Source of the DNA: an uncultured Sulfitobacter sp. | Lineage (GTDB): Bacteria; Pseudomonadota; Alphaproteobacteria; Rhodobacterales; Rhodobacteraceae | Assembly (NCBI RefSeq): GCF_947502895.1 | Contig: NZ_CANNBM010000002.1 | Coordinates: 310,001-374,000 of the forward strand | Length of the DNA: 64,000 nucleotides | Reading direction: 5' to 3' | Shown here: positions 26,196 to 36,164 of the stretch, one piece after another | Position numbering within the stretch: position 1 is the stretch's first letter | Layout of the letters: each line of letters starts with the position of its first letter | Made by a program: the position numbers and the translations under genes | The notes under the pieces: generated by a model | The model's input: only the letters and a program-made list of their open reading frames with translations | What the model was told of the DNA's origin: nothing | Database searches by the model: none

Positions 26196-28982
26196 ATGAC
26201 AATCATCGTCGGTCAAGATACTGCAAAAACCCGCAAAACGCTCACTTCGGGCGATCAATCCATCGCCTATTACTCGATCCCCGCGGCCCAAGCTGCGGGT
26301 CTGGGTGATTTCTCCAATCTGCCCGCCGCCTTGAAAGTGGTGTTGGAAAACATGCTGCGCTTTGAGGACGGCAAGACCGTGACTGTCGATGACATCAAAG
26401 CATTTGCTGAATGGGGCGCTAAGGGCGGTAAAAATCCGCGCGAGATTGCGTATCGCCCTGCCCGTGTGTTGATGCAGGATTTCACAGGCGTGCCCGCCGT
26501 TGTGGACCTTGCCGCCATGCGCGACGGTCTGGTGGCTTTGGGCGGTGACGCCGACCAGATCAACCCGCTCAACCCCGTTGATTTGGTGATCGACCACTCT
26601 GTGATGATTGACGAATTCGGCAACCCACGCGCGTTCCAGATGAACGTAGACCGCGAATACGAGCGCAACATGGAGCGGTATACCTTCCTCAAATGGGGTC
26701 AGAAAGCGTTTAACAACTTCCGCGTTGTGCCTCCCGGGACAGGCATTTGCCACCAGGTAAACCTTGAATATCTCGCCCAGACGGTCTGGACCGACAAAGA
26801 CCAGCACGGCGATGATGTGGCCTACCCCGACACGCTTGTCGGCACAGACAGCCACACCACTATGGTCAATGGTATGGCCGTTCTGGGCTGGGGCGTTGGC
26901 GGGATCGAGGCAGAGGCCGCGATGCTGGGTCAGCCCATCTCCATGCTGATCCCCGAAGTTGTGGGTTTTGAACTGACCGGCCGCATGATGGAAGGCACCA
27001 CAGGCACCGATCTGGTCCTCAAGGTTGTCGAGATGCTGCGCGAAAAAGGCGTTGTAAGCAAATTTGTTGAATTCTACGGCGAAGGCCTTGACCATCTGCC
27101 GCTGGCAGATCGCGCGACCATCGCAAACATGGCGCCCGAATATGGCGCGACATGTGGCTTCTTCCCCATCGATGGAGAGACACTGCGCTATCTGCGCACC
27201 ACAGGCCGCGATGAAGACCGTATCGCACTGGTCGAAGCCTATGCCAAAGAAAACGGCATGTGGCGCGGCGATGACTACGCCCCAATCTACACCGACACGC
27301 TGAGCCTTGATATGAGCACCATCGTGCCTGCGATCTCTGGCCCGAAGCGTCCGCAGGATTATATCGCACTCACATCCGCACACACTGCGTTTGGTGATTA
27401 TGTCAAAGGCGTGCGCGAGGGCAAAGACATCTCTGCCGCAGCCGAGGTGCGCTGGGAAGGTGAAGGCGGACAGCCGCAGCCACAGGAAATTCCAGGTGAT
27501 ACAGGCCACCACAAACGTGGCTATGTCGCGACAGATGATGGCAATTATCAGCTGCATGACGGCTCAATTGTGATCGCATCCATTACGTCGTGCACCAACA
27601 CCTCAAACCCCTACGTTATGATTGGCGCTGGCCTTGTGGCGCGCAAGGCACGCGCGCTTGGGCTGAACCGCAAACCATGGGTCAAGACCTCTCTTGCCCC
27701 AGGCTCTCAGGTTGTGTCCGCCTATCTCGAAGCGGCCAATCTGCAAGAAGATCTCGACGCAATCGGGTTCAACCTTGTCGGCTATGGCTGCACCACCTGT
27801 ATCGGCAACTCCGGCCCGCTGGAGCCTGCGATCAGCAAGGCGATCAATGACTATGACTTGATCGGCACCTCAATCCTGTCGGGTAACCGCAACTTCGAGG
27901 GGCGCATCTCTCCCGATGTGCGCGCCAACTATCTGGCCTCCCCTCCGCTGGTCGTGGCTTATGCGTTGGTAGGTGACATGAACCACGATCTGGCCAACGC
28001 CCCGCTGGGTCAGGACAAAGACGGCAATGACGTCTACCTGCGTGACATCTGGCCCACCACCCAAGAGGTGGCCGAACTGGTCGAGCAGACCGTGACGCGC
28101 GAGGCTTTCCAGACGAAATACGCGGATGTGTTCAAGGGTGACGAAAAATGGCAGGGTGTCGAAATTACAGACGCCAAGACATATGACTGGCCTGTGCAAT
28201 CCACTTATGTCCAGAACCCGCCCTACTTCCAAGGGATGAGCAAGGAACCAGGTGTCATCACCAATATCGAGGGTGCAAAAGTGCTGGCGATGCTGGGTGA
28301 CATGATCACGACCGACCACATTAGCCCCGCAGGCTCGTTCAAGGAAACAACCCCCGCTGGTCAATATCTGGTCGAGCGTCAGGTCCCTGTGCGTGAGTTC
28401 AACTCCTACGGTTCGCGCCGTGGCAACCACGAAGTGATGATGCGCGGGACATTCGCCAACATCCGCATCAAGAACGAGATGCTGGAAGGCGTTGAAGGCG
28501 GCTATACCAAGGGCCCCGATGGCCAACAAACCTCGATCTTTGACGCAGCCATGGCGCATCAAGAGGCTGGCACACCGCTGGTTATCTTTGGCGGTGAGCA
28601 GTATGGCGCTGGGTCCAGCCGTGACTGGGCTGCCAAAGGTACAGCCCTGCTGGGTGTGAAAGCCGTCATCGCAGAGAGCTTTGAACGTATCCACCGTTCA
28701 AACCTTGTTGGTATGGGTGTCATTCCATTCGAATTTACCAATGGTGACAGCCGCAAAACCTTGGGTTTGACAGGCGCAGAGACCGTCAGCATTTCTGGTC
28801 TGGACACAATCGAGCCACTGCAAGAAGTGCCTTGTGCGATTACAATGGCGGACGGCAGCGTCAAAAACATCATGCTCAAATGCCGGATCGATACCGCGAT
28901 CGAGATCGAATACATCGAACACGGTGGCGTGCTGCATTACGTACTGCGCGATCTGGCTAACAAGAGCATCGCAGCCGAATAG
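26196..28982 (+). CDS. acnA: Aconitate hydratase A
   Basis: A 928-residue TCA-cycle enzyme that interconverts citrate and isocitrate. The three Cys ligands of its [4Fe-4S] cluster are C466 (SCTNTSNP) and C532/C535 (GCTTCIGNSG). The domain-4 segment GGEQYGAGSSRDWAAKGT carries the substrate-binding Ser/Arg. It is slightly longer than the E. coli enzyme but usual for this family in Rhodobacteraceae. CGGAG precedes the ATG. A very strong terminator follows. Confidence 0.98.
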   Translation: MTIIVGQDTAKTRKTLTSGDQSIAYYSIPAAQAAGLGDFSNLPAALKVVLENMLRFEDGKTVTVDDIKAFAEWGAKGGKNPREIAYRPARVLMQDFTGVPAVVDLAAMRDGLVALGGDADQINPLNPVDLVIDHSVMIDEFGNPRAFQMNVDREYERNMERYTFLKWGQKAFNNFRVVPPGTGICHQVNLEYLAQTVWTDKDQHGDDVAYPDTLVGTDSHTTMVNGMAVLGWGVGGIEAEAAMLGQPISMLIPEVVGFELTGRMMEGTTGTDLVLKVVEMLREKGVVSKFVEFYGEGLDHLPLADRATIANMAPEYGATCGFFPIDGETLRYLRTTGRDEDRIALVEAYAKENGMWRGDDYAPIYTDTLSLDMSTIVPAISGPKRPQDYIALTSAHTAFGDYVKGVREGKDISAAAEVRWEGEGGQPQPQEIPGDTGHHKRGYVATDDGNYQLHDGSIVIASITSCTNTSNPYVMIGAGLVARKARALGLNRKPWVKTSLAPGSQVVSAYLEAANLQEDLDAIGFNLVGYGCTTCIGNSGPLEPAISKAINDYDLIGTSILSGNRNFEGRISPDVRANYLASPPLVVAYALVGDMNHDLANAPLGQDKDGNDVYLRDIWPTTQEVAELVEQTVTREAFQTKYADVFKGDEKWQGVEITDAKTYDWPVQSTYVQNPPYFQGMSKEPGVITNIEGAKVLAMLGDMITTDHISPAGSFKETTPAGQYLVERQVPVREFNSYGSRRGNHEVMMRGTFANIRIKNEMLEGVEGGYTKGPDGQQTSIFDAAMAHQEAGTPLVIFGGEQYGAGSSRDWAAKGTALLGVKAVIAESFERIHRSNLVGMGVIPFEFTNGDSRKTLGLTGAETVSISGLDTIEPLQEVPCAITMADGSVKNIMLKCRIDTAIEIEYIEHGGVLHYVLRDLANKSIAAE

Positions 28983-29004
28983 CTGCGCGCGATACCCTAA
29001 AACA

Positions 29005-29044
29005 AAGGCCCCCGCTGGTGCATCCGGCGGGGGCCTTTTCTTTT
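29005..29044 (+). terminator. Rho-independent terminator after acnA
   Basis: AAAGGCCCCCGC / GCGGGGGCCTTTT makes a 12-bp GC-rich stem with a long T run, 23 bases after the acnA stop. The A run on the left side suggests it may also stop the opposing VOC transcript. Confidence 0.9.
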
Positions 29045-29072
29045 GCTTCACGCTGTTAAAACATGCCTCGGG

Positions 29073-29489
29073 CTATCCGTCCCGACCTGGCTCGTTTGGA
29101 TCGCTGGAAAACAATGCAATCTTGTTGCCCTGAGGATCACGCAAATAGCTTACATAAAAGTCAGGGCCGTAGGATGCGCGAAAACCGGGCTGTCCTTCAT
29201 CGGCACCGCCAGCCGCCAGTGCCGCAGCATGCAATGCGCGCACTTGCATCTGGTTTCGCGCCTCAAACGCGACCATCGTTCCATTCCCAGCCGAAGCCGG
29301 ACGCCCGTCAAAGGTAGGTTTGACGTAAAAGTCGGGTGAGATGGGTGGGATACCGCCCTGAGAAGGCAGGGCGAAACTTAGACCCTCAGGGCCTTCTTTC
29401 AAGCCGTATCCAAGCGCGGGAAGAAACGCCGAATAAAACTTCTTGGCTCGCGCAATATCGTCAACACCGACAGTAACATATGCGATCAT
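29073..29489 (-). CDS. VOC (glyoxalase/bleomycin resistance) family protein
   Basis: A 138-residue protein with the paired beta-alpha-beta-beta-beta modules of the vicinal oxygen chelate fold: MIAYVTVGVDDIARAKKFYSAFLPALGY at the start and YVSYLRDPQGNKIALFS at the end. The terminal metal-ligand position carries Asn or nearby residues in place of the common Glu, so metal use is unclear. Specific substrate unknown. The ATG at 29489 is preceded by GGAAGC. Confidence 0.85.
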   Translation of the reverse strand: MIAYVTVGVDDIARAKKFYSAFLPALGYGLKEGPEGLSFALPSQGGIPPISPDFYVKPTFDGRPASAGNGTMVAFEARNQMQVRALHAAALAAGGADEGQPGFRASYGPDFYVSYLRDPQGNKIALFSSDPNEPGRDG

Positions 29490-29653
29490 GAGGTGCTTCC
29501 CTTTCGCAGATCTGCGGGACTATTTGAGGTAATATCCCGTCGACGTAACGATATCTATCGTATGAAGCGCAGAATTACACCTTCTCAGCCAGCGTTCCGC
29601 CTATGCATAGCCTCAAACCTTGGCAACGCCATGCACGGACGCGCCACTCTGCT

Positions 29654-30202
29654 CTACTCGCCTTGCATGCCTTGAGCAGCTTGCAGTTGAGGCAAAAACC
29701 GCTGTTCATAATCACTGCCGATCAGCGGCCCTGCAAAACGGAACAGCACCGTGCCATCGCCGTCCAGAATGAACGTCTCGGGGGGCGCAGTAACGCCCCA
29801 GTCAATAGCCGTCCGCCCTTGCGGATCAAACCCCACACCCGCAAAGGGGTTATCATCGTCGATCAGATACTTGGTTGCCGCCCGCTCTGTATCTTTGAAA
29901 TTTATGCCGATAATGTTCATGCCTTCGGCCTCCATCTCCAACAACTTGGGATGTTCGGCGCGACACGGCGGGCACCAGCTGGCCCAGAAGTTGACCAGCG
30001 TCACCTCGCCTGTCGCCAGCATGTCTTTCGTCGCGACAGGAAAATCGCCCAAAGGTTTGTCCGGCACACCCGGTGCCGCCTGACCCACGAGTGTTGAAGG
30101 CATGCCGTTGGGATCATCGCGGTACATGCCGACAAACGCGAGCGCCACAAAGGCCGCAAAGATCAGCGGCGGCGCGATCATCAAAGGGCTAACCTTTGCC
30201 AT
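29654..30202 (-). CDS. ccmG: Cytochrome c biogenesis thiol-disulfide oxidoreductase CcmG/DsbE
   Basis: A 182-residue membrane-anchored thioredoxin: one N-terminal helix (residues 7-26), then a periplasmic domain with the CPPC active site at C77-C80 in NFWASWCPPCRAEHP. It keeps apocytochrome c or haem-ligation thiols reduced. The usual cis-Pro and GVTAPPETFILD motif is present. Its start overlaps the end of ccmD by 14 bases, so it is the last gene of the sec-ccm operon. Confidence 0.95.
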   Translation of the reverse strand: MAKVSPLMIAPPLIFAAFVALAFVGMYRDDPNGMPSTLVGQAAPGVPDKPLGDFPVATKDMLATGEVTLVNFWASWCPPCRAEHPKLLEMEAEGMNIIGINFKDTERAATKYLIDDDNPFAGVGFDPQGRTAIDWGVTAPPETFILDGDGTVLFRFAGPLIGSDYEQRFLPQLQAAQGMQGE

Positions 30203-30350
30203 TGCGCGCGGTCTCCTCTTCCATCTTGCGCAGGGCCGCACGTGCATGCGCACCGCGCCGCAGCGTCAATAAAACCAATGCAGCAACCAAAAAAAGCGAG
30301 ACGCCATAGGCACTCAGCACTTCGATAGCGTATTTTCCCAGATCAGGCAT
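30189..30350 (-). CDS. ccmD: Haem exporter protein CcmD
   Basis: A 53-residue protein read directly from the gap between ccmC and ccmG. It begins MPDLGKYAIEVLSAYGVS, has one transmembrane helix (roughly residues 12-31), and then a basic, charged cytoplasmic tail (LRRGAHARAALRKMEEE), the standard CcmD layout. CcmD is needed to release holo-CcmE from the CcmABC complex. Its ATG overlaps the ccmC stop by one base (TAATG) and its end overlaps ccmG, so translation is coupled. Confidence 0.9.
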   Translation of the reverse strand: MPDLGKYAIEVLSAYGVSLFLVAALVLLTLRRGAHARAALRKMEEETARNGKG

Positions 30351-31081
30351 TAAGAAGTCCTATCCAATCGAACGCTCAGCGCGCGGGTGCGGCGCAGCGC
30401 AATTTCTGTGCCCGTCCGATACAGAACAAGTGCGAGAAACAATAAGGTGAATCCGGCCAGCGAAACCACCAGCGGGAGCCAGAATACATCAGATATGTTC
30501 TCTTCCTTGTCGAGGCTGAGGGTCGCGCCCTGATGGAGGCCTTGGCTCCAGAACAAAACCGCGTAACGCGACATGAGCGCGAATACAGAACCGACAAGAC
30601 ACAACACCGACGTCAGATCAGCGGCCGTGTCAGGATCTTCGACAGCTTCCCACAAGGCGATATAGCCAAGGTAGAACAGAAAAAGGATCAAGAACGAGGT
30701 CAGGCGCGGATCCCATTCCCACCATGTGCCCCACATCGGTTGGCCCCAAATGGCACCCGTCAAAAGGCCAATCACAGTCATGACAAGCCCTACAGGGGCT
30801 GCAGCCTTTGCCGCTAGCGCACTAACGTGATGGCGGCGCACCAACCAGATCAACGAAGCAATCAACATCATGATCCATGCATTGATCGCGATCCATGCCG
30901 ATGGCACGTGAATGTAGATGATCTTTACCGTCGATCCCTGCCGGAAATCATCCGGTGTGGCAAAGAACCCCCAGCACAGGCCTACCACGATACCAATCGC
31001 AGCAGCGGCCCAGACAAACGGCTGCACACGCGCACTCAGCGCGAGGAACTTGACCGGATTTGCGTATTCCCAAAGTGACAT
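30350..31081 (-). CDS. ccmC: Haem handling membrane protein CcmC
   Basis: A 243-residue protein with six hydrophobic segments and the WWD haem-binding motif at residues 112-124 (WGQPMWGTWWEWD), flanked by conserved periplasmic His58 (IHVPSAW) and a second His in the LHQGATLS loop. It loads haem onto the chaperone CcmE in the periplasm. Full length and colinear with ccmAB upstream and ccmDG downstream. Confidence 0.97.
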   Translation of the reverse strand: MSLWEYANPVKFLALSARVQPFVWAAAAIGIVVGLCWGFFATPDDFRQGSTVKIIYIHVPSAWIAINAWIMMLIASLIWLVRRHHVSALAAKAAAPVGLVMTVIGLLTGAIWGQPMWGTWWEWDPRLTSFLILFLFYLGYIALWEAVEDPDTAADLTSVLCLVGSVFALMSRYAVLFWSQGLHQGATLSLDKEENISDVFWLPLVVSLAGFTLLFLALVLYRTGTEIALRRTRALSVRLDRTS

Positions 31082-31131
31082 AAGCGGTATCTAGTACTCC
31101 ATGGTCAAAGGCTCAAGGGCTGCTGCCCCGT

Positions 31132-31788
31132 TCACCGGATTGTCATCCGCAAAGCTGCCGCTGCGGCAAAGGGCAAAAGGGCGAGCGAGCCAAGACTGAT
31201 ACCGGCAAGCAGCAAAAGCGGTGTCTCGACGGCCATGCCAATGGCCCCGCGACGCGCGGCCTCGGCCCCAAAAATGAGGGTCGGAACATAAAGCGGCAAA
31301 ACGAGCAGCGACATAAGCAGCCCGCCGCGTTTGATCCCGACTGTCAGCGCAGCACCAAAACAGCCAATCATCGACAGAGCAGGCGTGCCGAGCAACAACG
31401 AAACCACCAGCCATCCGAAACCCGCCGGAGGCAGGTTCAAGAGCACCCCCAGAAACGGGGCAGCAATCACCAGCGGCAGCCCTGTCGTGATCCAGTGCGC
31501 AAGGCCCTTGACCGCCAAGGCGGCCTCTAGCGGGAGCGGCGCGGTGGCAAGCACGTCCAGCGTTCCATCCTCAAAATCCAACGCAAGCAAACGATCAAGT
31601 GACAAGAGACAGGCCAAAAGCGCACCCAACCAAAGTATACCGGGTGCAATGGTACCCAAAAGCGCACTCTGCGGCCCTACACTAAAGGGCACAAGCACCA
31701 CCAGGATCAGGAAAAACGCAAGTCCGAGACCAAAGCCTCCACCCGCCCTGAAGGCGAGCCGCAGATCGCGGATCAACAACGCGATCAC
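31132..31788 (-). CDS. ccmB: Haem exporter ABC permease CcmB
   Basis: A 218-residue integral membrane protein with about six helices; the starts [17 protein letters not shown] and the loop [29 protein letters not shown] are CcmB signatures. It pairs with CcmA to drive release of haem-loaded CcmE. Its ATG overlaps the ccmA stop (ATGA). Confidence 0.95.
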   Translation of the reverse strand: MIALLIRDLRLAFRAGGGFGLGLAFFLILVVLVPFSVGPQSALLGTIAPGILWLGALLACLLSLDRLLALDFEDGTLDVLATAPLPLEAALAVKGLAHWITTGLPLVIAAPFLGVLLNLPPAGFGWLVVSLLLGTPALSMIGCFGAALTVGIKRGGLLMSLLVLPLYVPTLIFGAEAARRGAIGMAVETPLLLLAGISLGSLALLPFAAAAALRMTIR

Positions 31789-32402
31789 AGAAAGGCCTCG
31801 TCACTGGCACCATGCAGCGCATCCGACTGCGCGCGCAGCGGTCCGACATCAAGCACCTGCGCGTCAAGCCCCAAGTCAATATGTGTCGCCAAAAGCGCCA
31901 TTCCGCCCGCTGCCAGATGCGCGCGCACTGCATCAGCAAAAAGTGTTACTGCGTCCGTATCAAGTGAGACTGTCGGCTCGTCCAGAATCCAGACAGGCCG
32001 ACCCGTAACCATAAGCCGTGCAAGCCCTGCGCGCCGCTTTTGCCCCGCAGATAGTGTCCCTGTCAGGCGGTCAGCCAGCCCGTCCAACTTATAGGCCGCA
32101 AGTGCAGGAGCAATCGCACGCTGACCGTATACCGATGCCCAAAAGCCCAGATTCTCGGAGACTGACAACATCGCCTTTAGCCCGTCAGCGTGGCCCGCGT
32201 AAGCCACAGTATCAGTGGCACCATCGATCTGCCCTGACAGGGCGGGTTGCAGGCCTGCAATCGTCCGCAATAGCGTGGTCTTGCCCGACCCGTTCGGCCC
32301 GCGCAACACCAACGCATGACCAGCATCCAGCGTGAACGACACATCGCTCAGCACCGGAATACCGCCGCGTGCCACGGCAACGTCTGTCAGGCGCAGGTTC
32401 AT
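31785..32402 (-). CDS. ccmA: Haem exporter ATP-binding protein CcmA
   Basis: A 205-residue ABC ATPase: Walker [10 protein letters not shown] at residues 35-43, signature [14 protein letters not shown], and Walker B with [11 protein letters not shown]. The signature with AGQ in place of SGGQ is usual for CcmA. It starts six bases after the Mth938-like gene and overlaps ccmB, so expression is tied to the upstream secretion genes. Confidence 0.96.
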   Translation of the reverse strand: MNLRLTDVAVARGGIPVLSDVSFTLDAGHALVLRGPNGSGKTTLLRTIAGLQPALSGQIDGATDTVAYAGHADGLKAMLSVSENLGFWASVYGQRAIAPALAAYKLDGLADRLTGTLSAGQKRRAGLARLMVTGRPVWILDEPTVSLDTDAVTLFADAVRAHLAAGGMALLATHIDLGLDAQVLDVGPLRAQSDALHGASDEAFL

Positions 32403-32407
32403 GAGCG

Positions 32408-32761
32408 CTAGATCGGCAACATGGCGAGGGCCACACGGCGACCTTCGCTAAGCAATACGTTGTAGGTACGTGCGGCTGCGGGTGATGCCATCGCCTCGAT
32501 CCCCACACCAGCCGCTTCCAACTGCTCTCTCAAACCCCGTGGCAGATGTGCAATCTCGGCCCCTGTACCGATAAAGATCACATCGCTCTCGGCAGCAAGT
32601 TCCTCCAACGCGGTGATATCATCAAAGCCCGACCACGTGCATGTCCCGGAAGGAGACGTAATCACGGCCCCCTGAATGACATGACCACCAATGCGAAAGA
32701 AGCCGGGGCCATATCCCTCAACTGGTTTGGCATCGTTAAACACAATCTCGTTCAGGCGCAT
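32408..32761 (-). CDS. Mth938-like domain protein (DUF498/DUF598)
   Basis: A 117-residue small protein of the Mth938/NDUFAF3-like fold: [11 protein letters not shown] near residue 17, a central LPSGTCTW-like segment and [14 protein letters not shown] near residue 60. In alphaproteobacteria and mitochondria the family is linked to secretion genes and to complex I assembly, but no reaction is proven. It lies three bases after the TauE-like gene, inside the sec-ccm operon. Confidence 0.85.
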   Translation of the reverse strand: MRLNEIVFNDAKPVEGYGPGFFRIGGHVIQGAVITSPSGTCTWSGFDDITALEELAAESDVIFIGTGAEIAHLPRGLREQLEAAGVGIEAMASPAAARTYNVLLSEGRRVALAMLPI

Positions 32762-32764
32762 GAT

Positions 32765-33520
32765 CTAACCTTTCCACAACGGCAAGCCAACAATAGCCGA
32801 TGCCGCGATTACGAGATAGGCCACAGTGCGAAAAAGACGCTCTCTGTTTGGGTCAAAAAGACGCGCACCCAGCATATTGGCTACAAGGTTCGGAATACCC
32901 ACGAGTAATCCAAGAAACGCGATTGGCCAATTCATCAGCCCAAGTGCCCAGAGCATCGGAAACAGCAGAAAATCTAGTGCCACAAGATAGAGGAGGAAAT
33001 TTGCGCGGATCACAGAAACAGGCAGCATGCTTGCCATATATAGCATGATGACAGGCGGCCCTGGAATGCCCGCAAATCCTGTCATGAAGCCGCCCAAGGC
33101 CCCTGCCGTTACCGTCAAGCGCCTTGTCAGCGCCCCTTTGAGGCGCCACCCCGAAACGGTGAGTGCAAGCAAAGTAATCACCGCGATTGAGACAACCCAG
33201 CCAAATACCGTTGCATCCATGGTTGTGAGCGCCCAGATACCCAGTGGCAAAGCGATGATTGCCCCCAAAACGAGCAGGCCAACCTCACGCGGTTCGCCGT
33301 CGCGCCATGCGGCGGGCGCATTGGGTAACGGTCCTACCAGCTCCGCGCAGATCAGAAAAATAACCGCCTCTACAGGTGACAAAACCGTACTGGCCACAGG
33401 CATGATAATCATGGCCGAGCCGAAGCCCGCGAAACCGCGCACCAGTCCTGCAACAAACACCGCTGCCACCAACCAAATCAGCCCATCGGTGTCGAGGGCC
33501 GACGCCAGTATATCAGGCAT
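32765..33520 (-). CDS. TauE/SafE family membrane transporter
   Basis: A 251-residue protein with about eight hydrophobic helices and the two repeated family motifs: GLVRGFAGFGSAMIIMP near residues 25-41 and GGFMTGFAGIPGPPVIML near 143-160. Family members export sulfite, sulfoacetate or related anions, or take up small anions. Its start overlaps the secF stop by eight bases. The substrate is unknown; its location between secF and ccm genes gives no direct hint. Confidence 0.88.
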   Translation of the reverse strand: MPDILASALDTDGLIWLVAAVFVAGLVRGFAGFGSAMIIMPVASTVLSPVEAVIFLICAELVGPLPNAPAAWRDGEPREVGLLVLGAIIALPLGIWALTTMDATVFGWVVSIAVITLLALTVSGWRLKGALTRRLTVTAGALGGFMTGFAGIPGPPVIMLYMASMLPVSVIRANFLLYLVALDFLLFPMLWALGLMNWPIAFLGLLVGIPNLVANMLGARLFDPNRERLFRTVAYLVIAASAIVGLPLWKG

Positions 33521-34493
33521 CTATGTTTGCGTATTGATTGCCTGCATTTGCATCAGGCTTGGACCAATCACGTTTAACGCCGAAATACAGCAATGCGGCT
33601 GTTGCCACAAAGATCGAGGAGTAAGTGCCCACGATAACGCCCCAGATCATCGCAAAAACAAATCCACGGATCACATCCCCGCCGAGCACAAACAAAGCAA
33701 TCAGCGCCAGCAAAGTGGTTACAGATGTCATGAAGGTCCGGCTTAGCGTTTCATTGATCGAGATGTTGAGCACTTCTTTCAACGGGCGTTTTTTGTATTT
33801 TCGCAGGTTCTCACGCACCCGGTCAAAAACCACCACGGTATCGTTCAACGAATATCCAACGATGGTGAGCAAAGCCGCAATGATTGCCAGATCAAACCTG
33901 ATTTGCAGCTCCGAAAAAACACCGATGGTCAGGACAACGTCGTGGATCAAGGCGAGCACGGCACCCGCAGCGAATTGCCATTCAAACCGCAACCAAATGT
34001 AGATCAGCACAGCCCCAATCGCCAGAACAACGGCAATGATCGCGGTATTGATCAGTTCTCCCGACACCTTTGGCCCGACAGATTCGACCGAGATGAACTT
34101 GATATCAGGTCGCACTTCTTTCAGCGCGCCTTCCACCGTTTCGATCACCTGCGTGGTCACCGCTTCCTGTCCGTCTTGGGCCTGAATACGGATCATTGCA
34201 ACATTCTGGTCCTCACGGAACTGCGGATCGAACACTTCGGTGATCGAGATATCTCCGAGCTCCAGAACAGCGATTGCATCGCGGTATTGCGCCACATCTA
34301 CAGGCAGCGGGCTTTCTGTACGGATGGTCGTGCCGCCGCGAAAGTCGATGCCGAAATTCAGGCCCTGATACATAAACGATGCCAGTGCCACGACAACCAT
34401 GACGGCCGAAATACCCAACCACATCTTCCAACGGGTGAAGAAATCAAAATTCGTATCCTGTTTGACAAGTCTCAGGCGCATATCAAAGCTCAA
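33513..34493 (-). CDS. secF: Protein translocase subunit SecF
   Basis: A 326-residue RND-type membrane protein with one N-terminal helix, a periplasmic loop (residues ~45-160) and five C-terminal helices. Signatures are GLNFGIDFRGGTTI near residue 46 and GYSLNDTVVVFDRVRENLRKYK. With SecD and YajC it uses the proton gradient to help SecYEG finish protein export. It overlaps secD by 11 bases. Confidence 0.97.
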   Translation of the reverse strand: MSFDMRLRLVKQDTNFDFFTRWKMWLGISAVMVVVALASFMYQGLNFGIDFRGGTTIRTESPLPVDVAQYRDAIAVLELGDISITEVFDPQFREDQNVAMIRIQAQDGQEAVTTQVIETVEGALKEVRPDIKFISVESVGPKVSGELINTAIIAVVLAIGAVLIYIWLRFEWQFAAGAVLALIHDVVLTIGVFSELQIRFDLAIIAALLTIVGYSLNDTVVVFDRVRENLRKYKKRPLKEVLNISINETLSRTFMTSVTTLLALIALFVLGGDVIRGFVFAMIWGVIVGTYSSIFVATAALLYFGVKRDWSKPDANAGNQYANIDA

Positions 34494-36132
34494 TCGTTTT
34501 GGGACGGCGGCGTTCGAACCAGATCACCACAATCAGACGTGTTACAAAGATCGCCGTAAAGACCGACGTGAGAATACCAAGGCCCAGCGTGATCGCAAAG
34601 CCCCGCACAGGACCCGACCCCATGGCAAACAAGATCACCGCTGTAATGAAAGTGGTGATATTTGCGTCCAGAATCGCAGAGAGTGCCTTTTCATATCCGA
34701 GCTGGATGGCGCGCGCAGGCCCTTTGGCAGTACGCAACTCCTCGCGAATACGCTCAAAGATCAGTACGTTGGCGTCAACAGCCATACCGACCGTCAGGAC
34801 AATCCCCGCAATCCCCGGTAGGGTCAGCGTGGCGCCAATTAGGCTAAGCAATCCGAACAGCAGGGCCACGTTAATGACAAGGGCGATATTGGCGAACAGG
34901 CCAAACAAGCCATAGCTGGCGAACATGAAAAACAGCACAAGCGAGAAGGCAACGATCGTCGCGATCTTGCCTGCATCAATGCTGTCCTGACCCAGTTCTG
35001 GTCCGATTGTGCGCTCTTCGAGAAAGTCCAGTTTGGCGGGCAAAGCACCGGCGCGCAGCAGCACCGCAAGACGTGTAGAGTCCTCGACGTTGAAATTGCC
35101 TGTGATGATGCCCGAGCCACCTGGAATATGGCTTTGGATAGTAGGCGCGCTGACAACCTCGTCATCCAGAATGATGGCGAACGGTGAACCGATGTTTTCA
35201 GCTGTATAGTCCCCAAATTTCCGTGCACCCGTAGTGTTAAACCGGAAACTGACCGCAGGCCCGCCGTTCTGGTCAAAGCTGGGCTGCGCGTCGACCAGTT
35301 CTTCACCCGTGACAACGGGCGCGCTCTCAATCACGTAAAAAAGGCCTGGCTCGTCCAGCGAAGGAACGGATTTGTTGCCGATACCGGGGCTGGCGGCCCC
35401 GTCTGTGGTGCGGCGCACCACAGGGTTGAATGTCAATTGCGCCGTGGTCCCGATAATCTCTTTCAGTTCGGCGGCAGATCCGATGCCGGGCACCTGAATG
35501 AGGATACGTTTGGTACCTTGTCGCTGGATCGTCGGCTCACGCGTGCCGACCTCATCGATACGGCGGCGGATAATCTCCAGCGATTGCTGCATCGTCCGCT
35601 CGTCAGTGGCGCTTTTCTCAGCCTCGGACAGCACAACGGTAATGATACCACTATCACCCGACACTTCGATGTCATTGGCCCCTGCCCCTGTCAGGGTTTG
35701 CACGGGTTGCGCAAGACCGCGCACGATCTGCATCGCTTCGCCCATCTTGTCTGCATCGTTCAGCCTGACTTTCAACTCACCTGCAACCGCATCTTGGCGG
35801 CGAACAGCAGTCAGACCGCGCAGGCTATCGCGCACTTCGGGCCACATCGCCTCAAGGCGGGCGGCATAAACGTCCTCAACACGCACTTCGGCCAGCAGAT
35901 GCGCACCGCCGCGCAGATCAAGGCCTAGATTGACCAAGCCATTCGGCAGAAAATCGGGCCACAACGCCCGCTGCGCTTCCAACTCGGGCGTGGAGCCGGA
36001 CAGCTCGATCTCTTTGACCGCGTCATTGTGGCCTTCGACCACTGTGTAAAAGCCATTGGGCATAGCCAAGAACAGGCCAACCGCGCAGGTCAGCCAGATG
36101 GCGATGCGTTTCCATATGGATATCTGGAGCAT
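34483..36132 (-). CDS. secD: Protein translocase subunit SecD
   Basis: A 549-residue membrane protein with a signal-anchor helix, the D1 motif GLDLRGGAHLL near residue 70, a large periplasmic P1 domain, and a C-terminal block of five helices with GMAVDANVLIFERIREELR. Works with SecF to pull exported proteins from the translocon. It follows yajC by 32 bases. Confidence 0.97.
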   Translation of the reverse strand: MLQISIWKRIAIWLTCAVGLFLAMPNGFYTVVEGHNDAVKEIELSGSTPELEAQRALWPDFLPNGLVNLGLDLRGGAHLLAEVRVEDVYAARLEAMWPEVRDSLRGLTAVRRQDAVAGELKVRLNDADKMGEAMQIVRGLAQPVQTLTGAGANDIEVSGDSGIITVVLSEAEKSATDERTMQQSLEIIRRRIDEVGTREPTIQRQGTKRILIQVPGIGSAAELKEIIGTTAQLTFNPVVRRTTDGAASPGIGNKSVPSLDEPGLFYVIESAPVVTGEELVDAQPSFDQNGGPAVSFRFNTTGARKFGDYTAENIGSPFAIILDDEVVSAPTIQSHIPGGSGIITGNFNVEDSTRLAVLLRAGALPAKLDFLEERTIGPELGQDSIDAGKIATIVAFSLVLFFMFASYGLFGLFANIALVINVALLFGLLSLIGATLTLPGIAGIVLTVGMAVDANVLIFERIREELRTAKGPARAIQLGYEKALSAILDANITTFITAVILFAMGSGPVRGFAITLGLGILTSVFTAIFVTRLIVVIWFERRRPKTIEL

Positions 36133-36164
36133 ATCGCCCGCCTTTGTCTTAGCCGTAGAGAGGG

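Noticed and set aside
26145..27557. 470-residue minus-strand frame over acnA
   Set aside because: Antisense shadow of a highly conserved, strongly coding gene.
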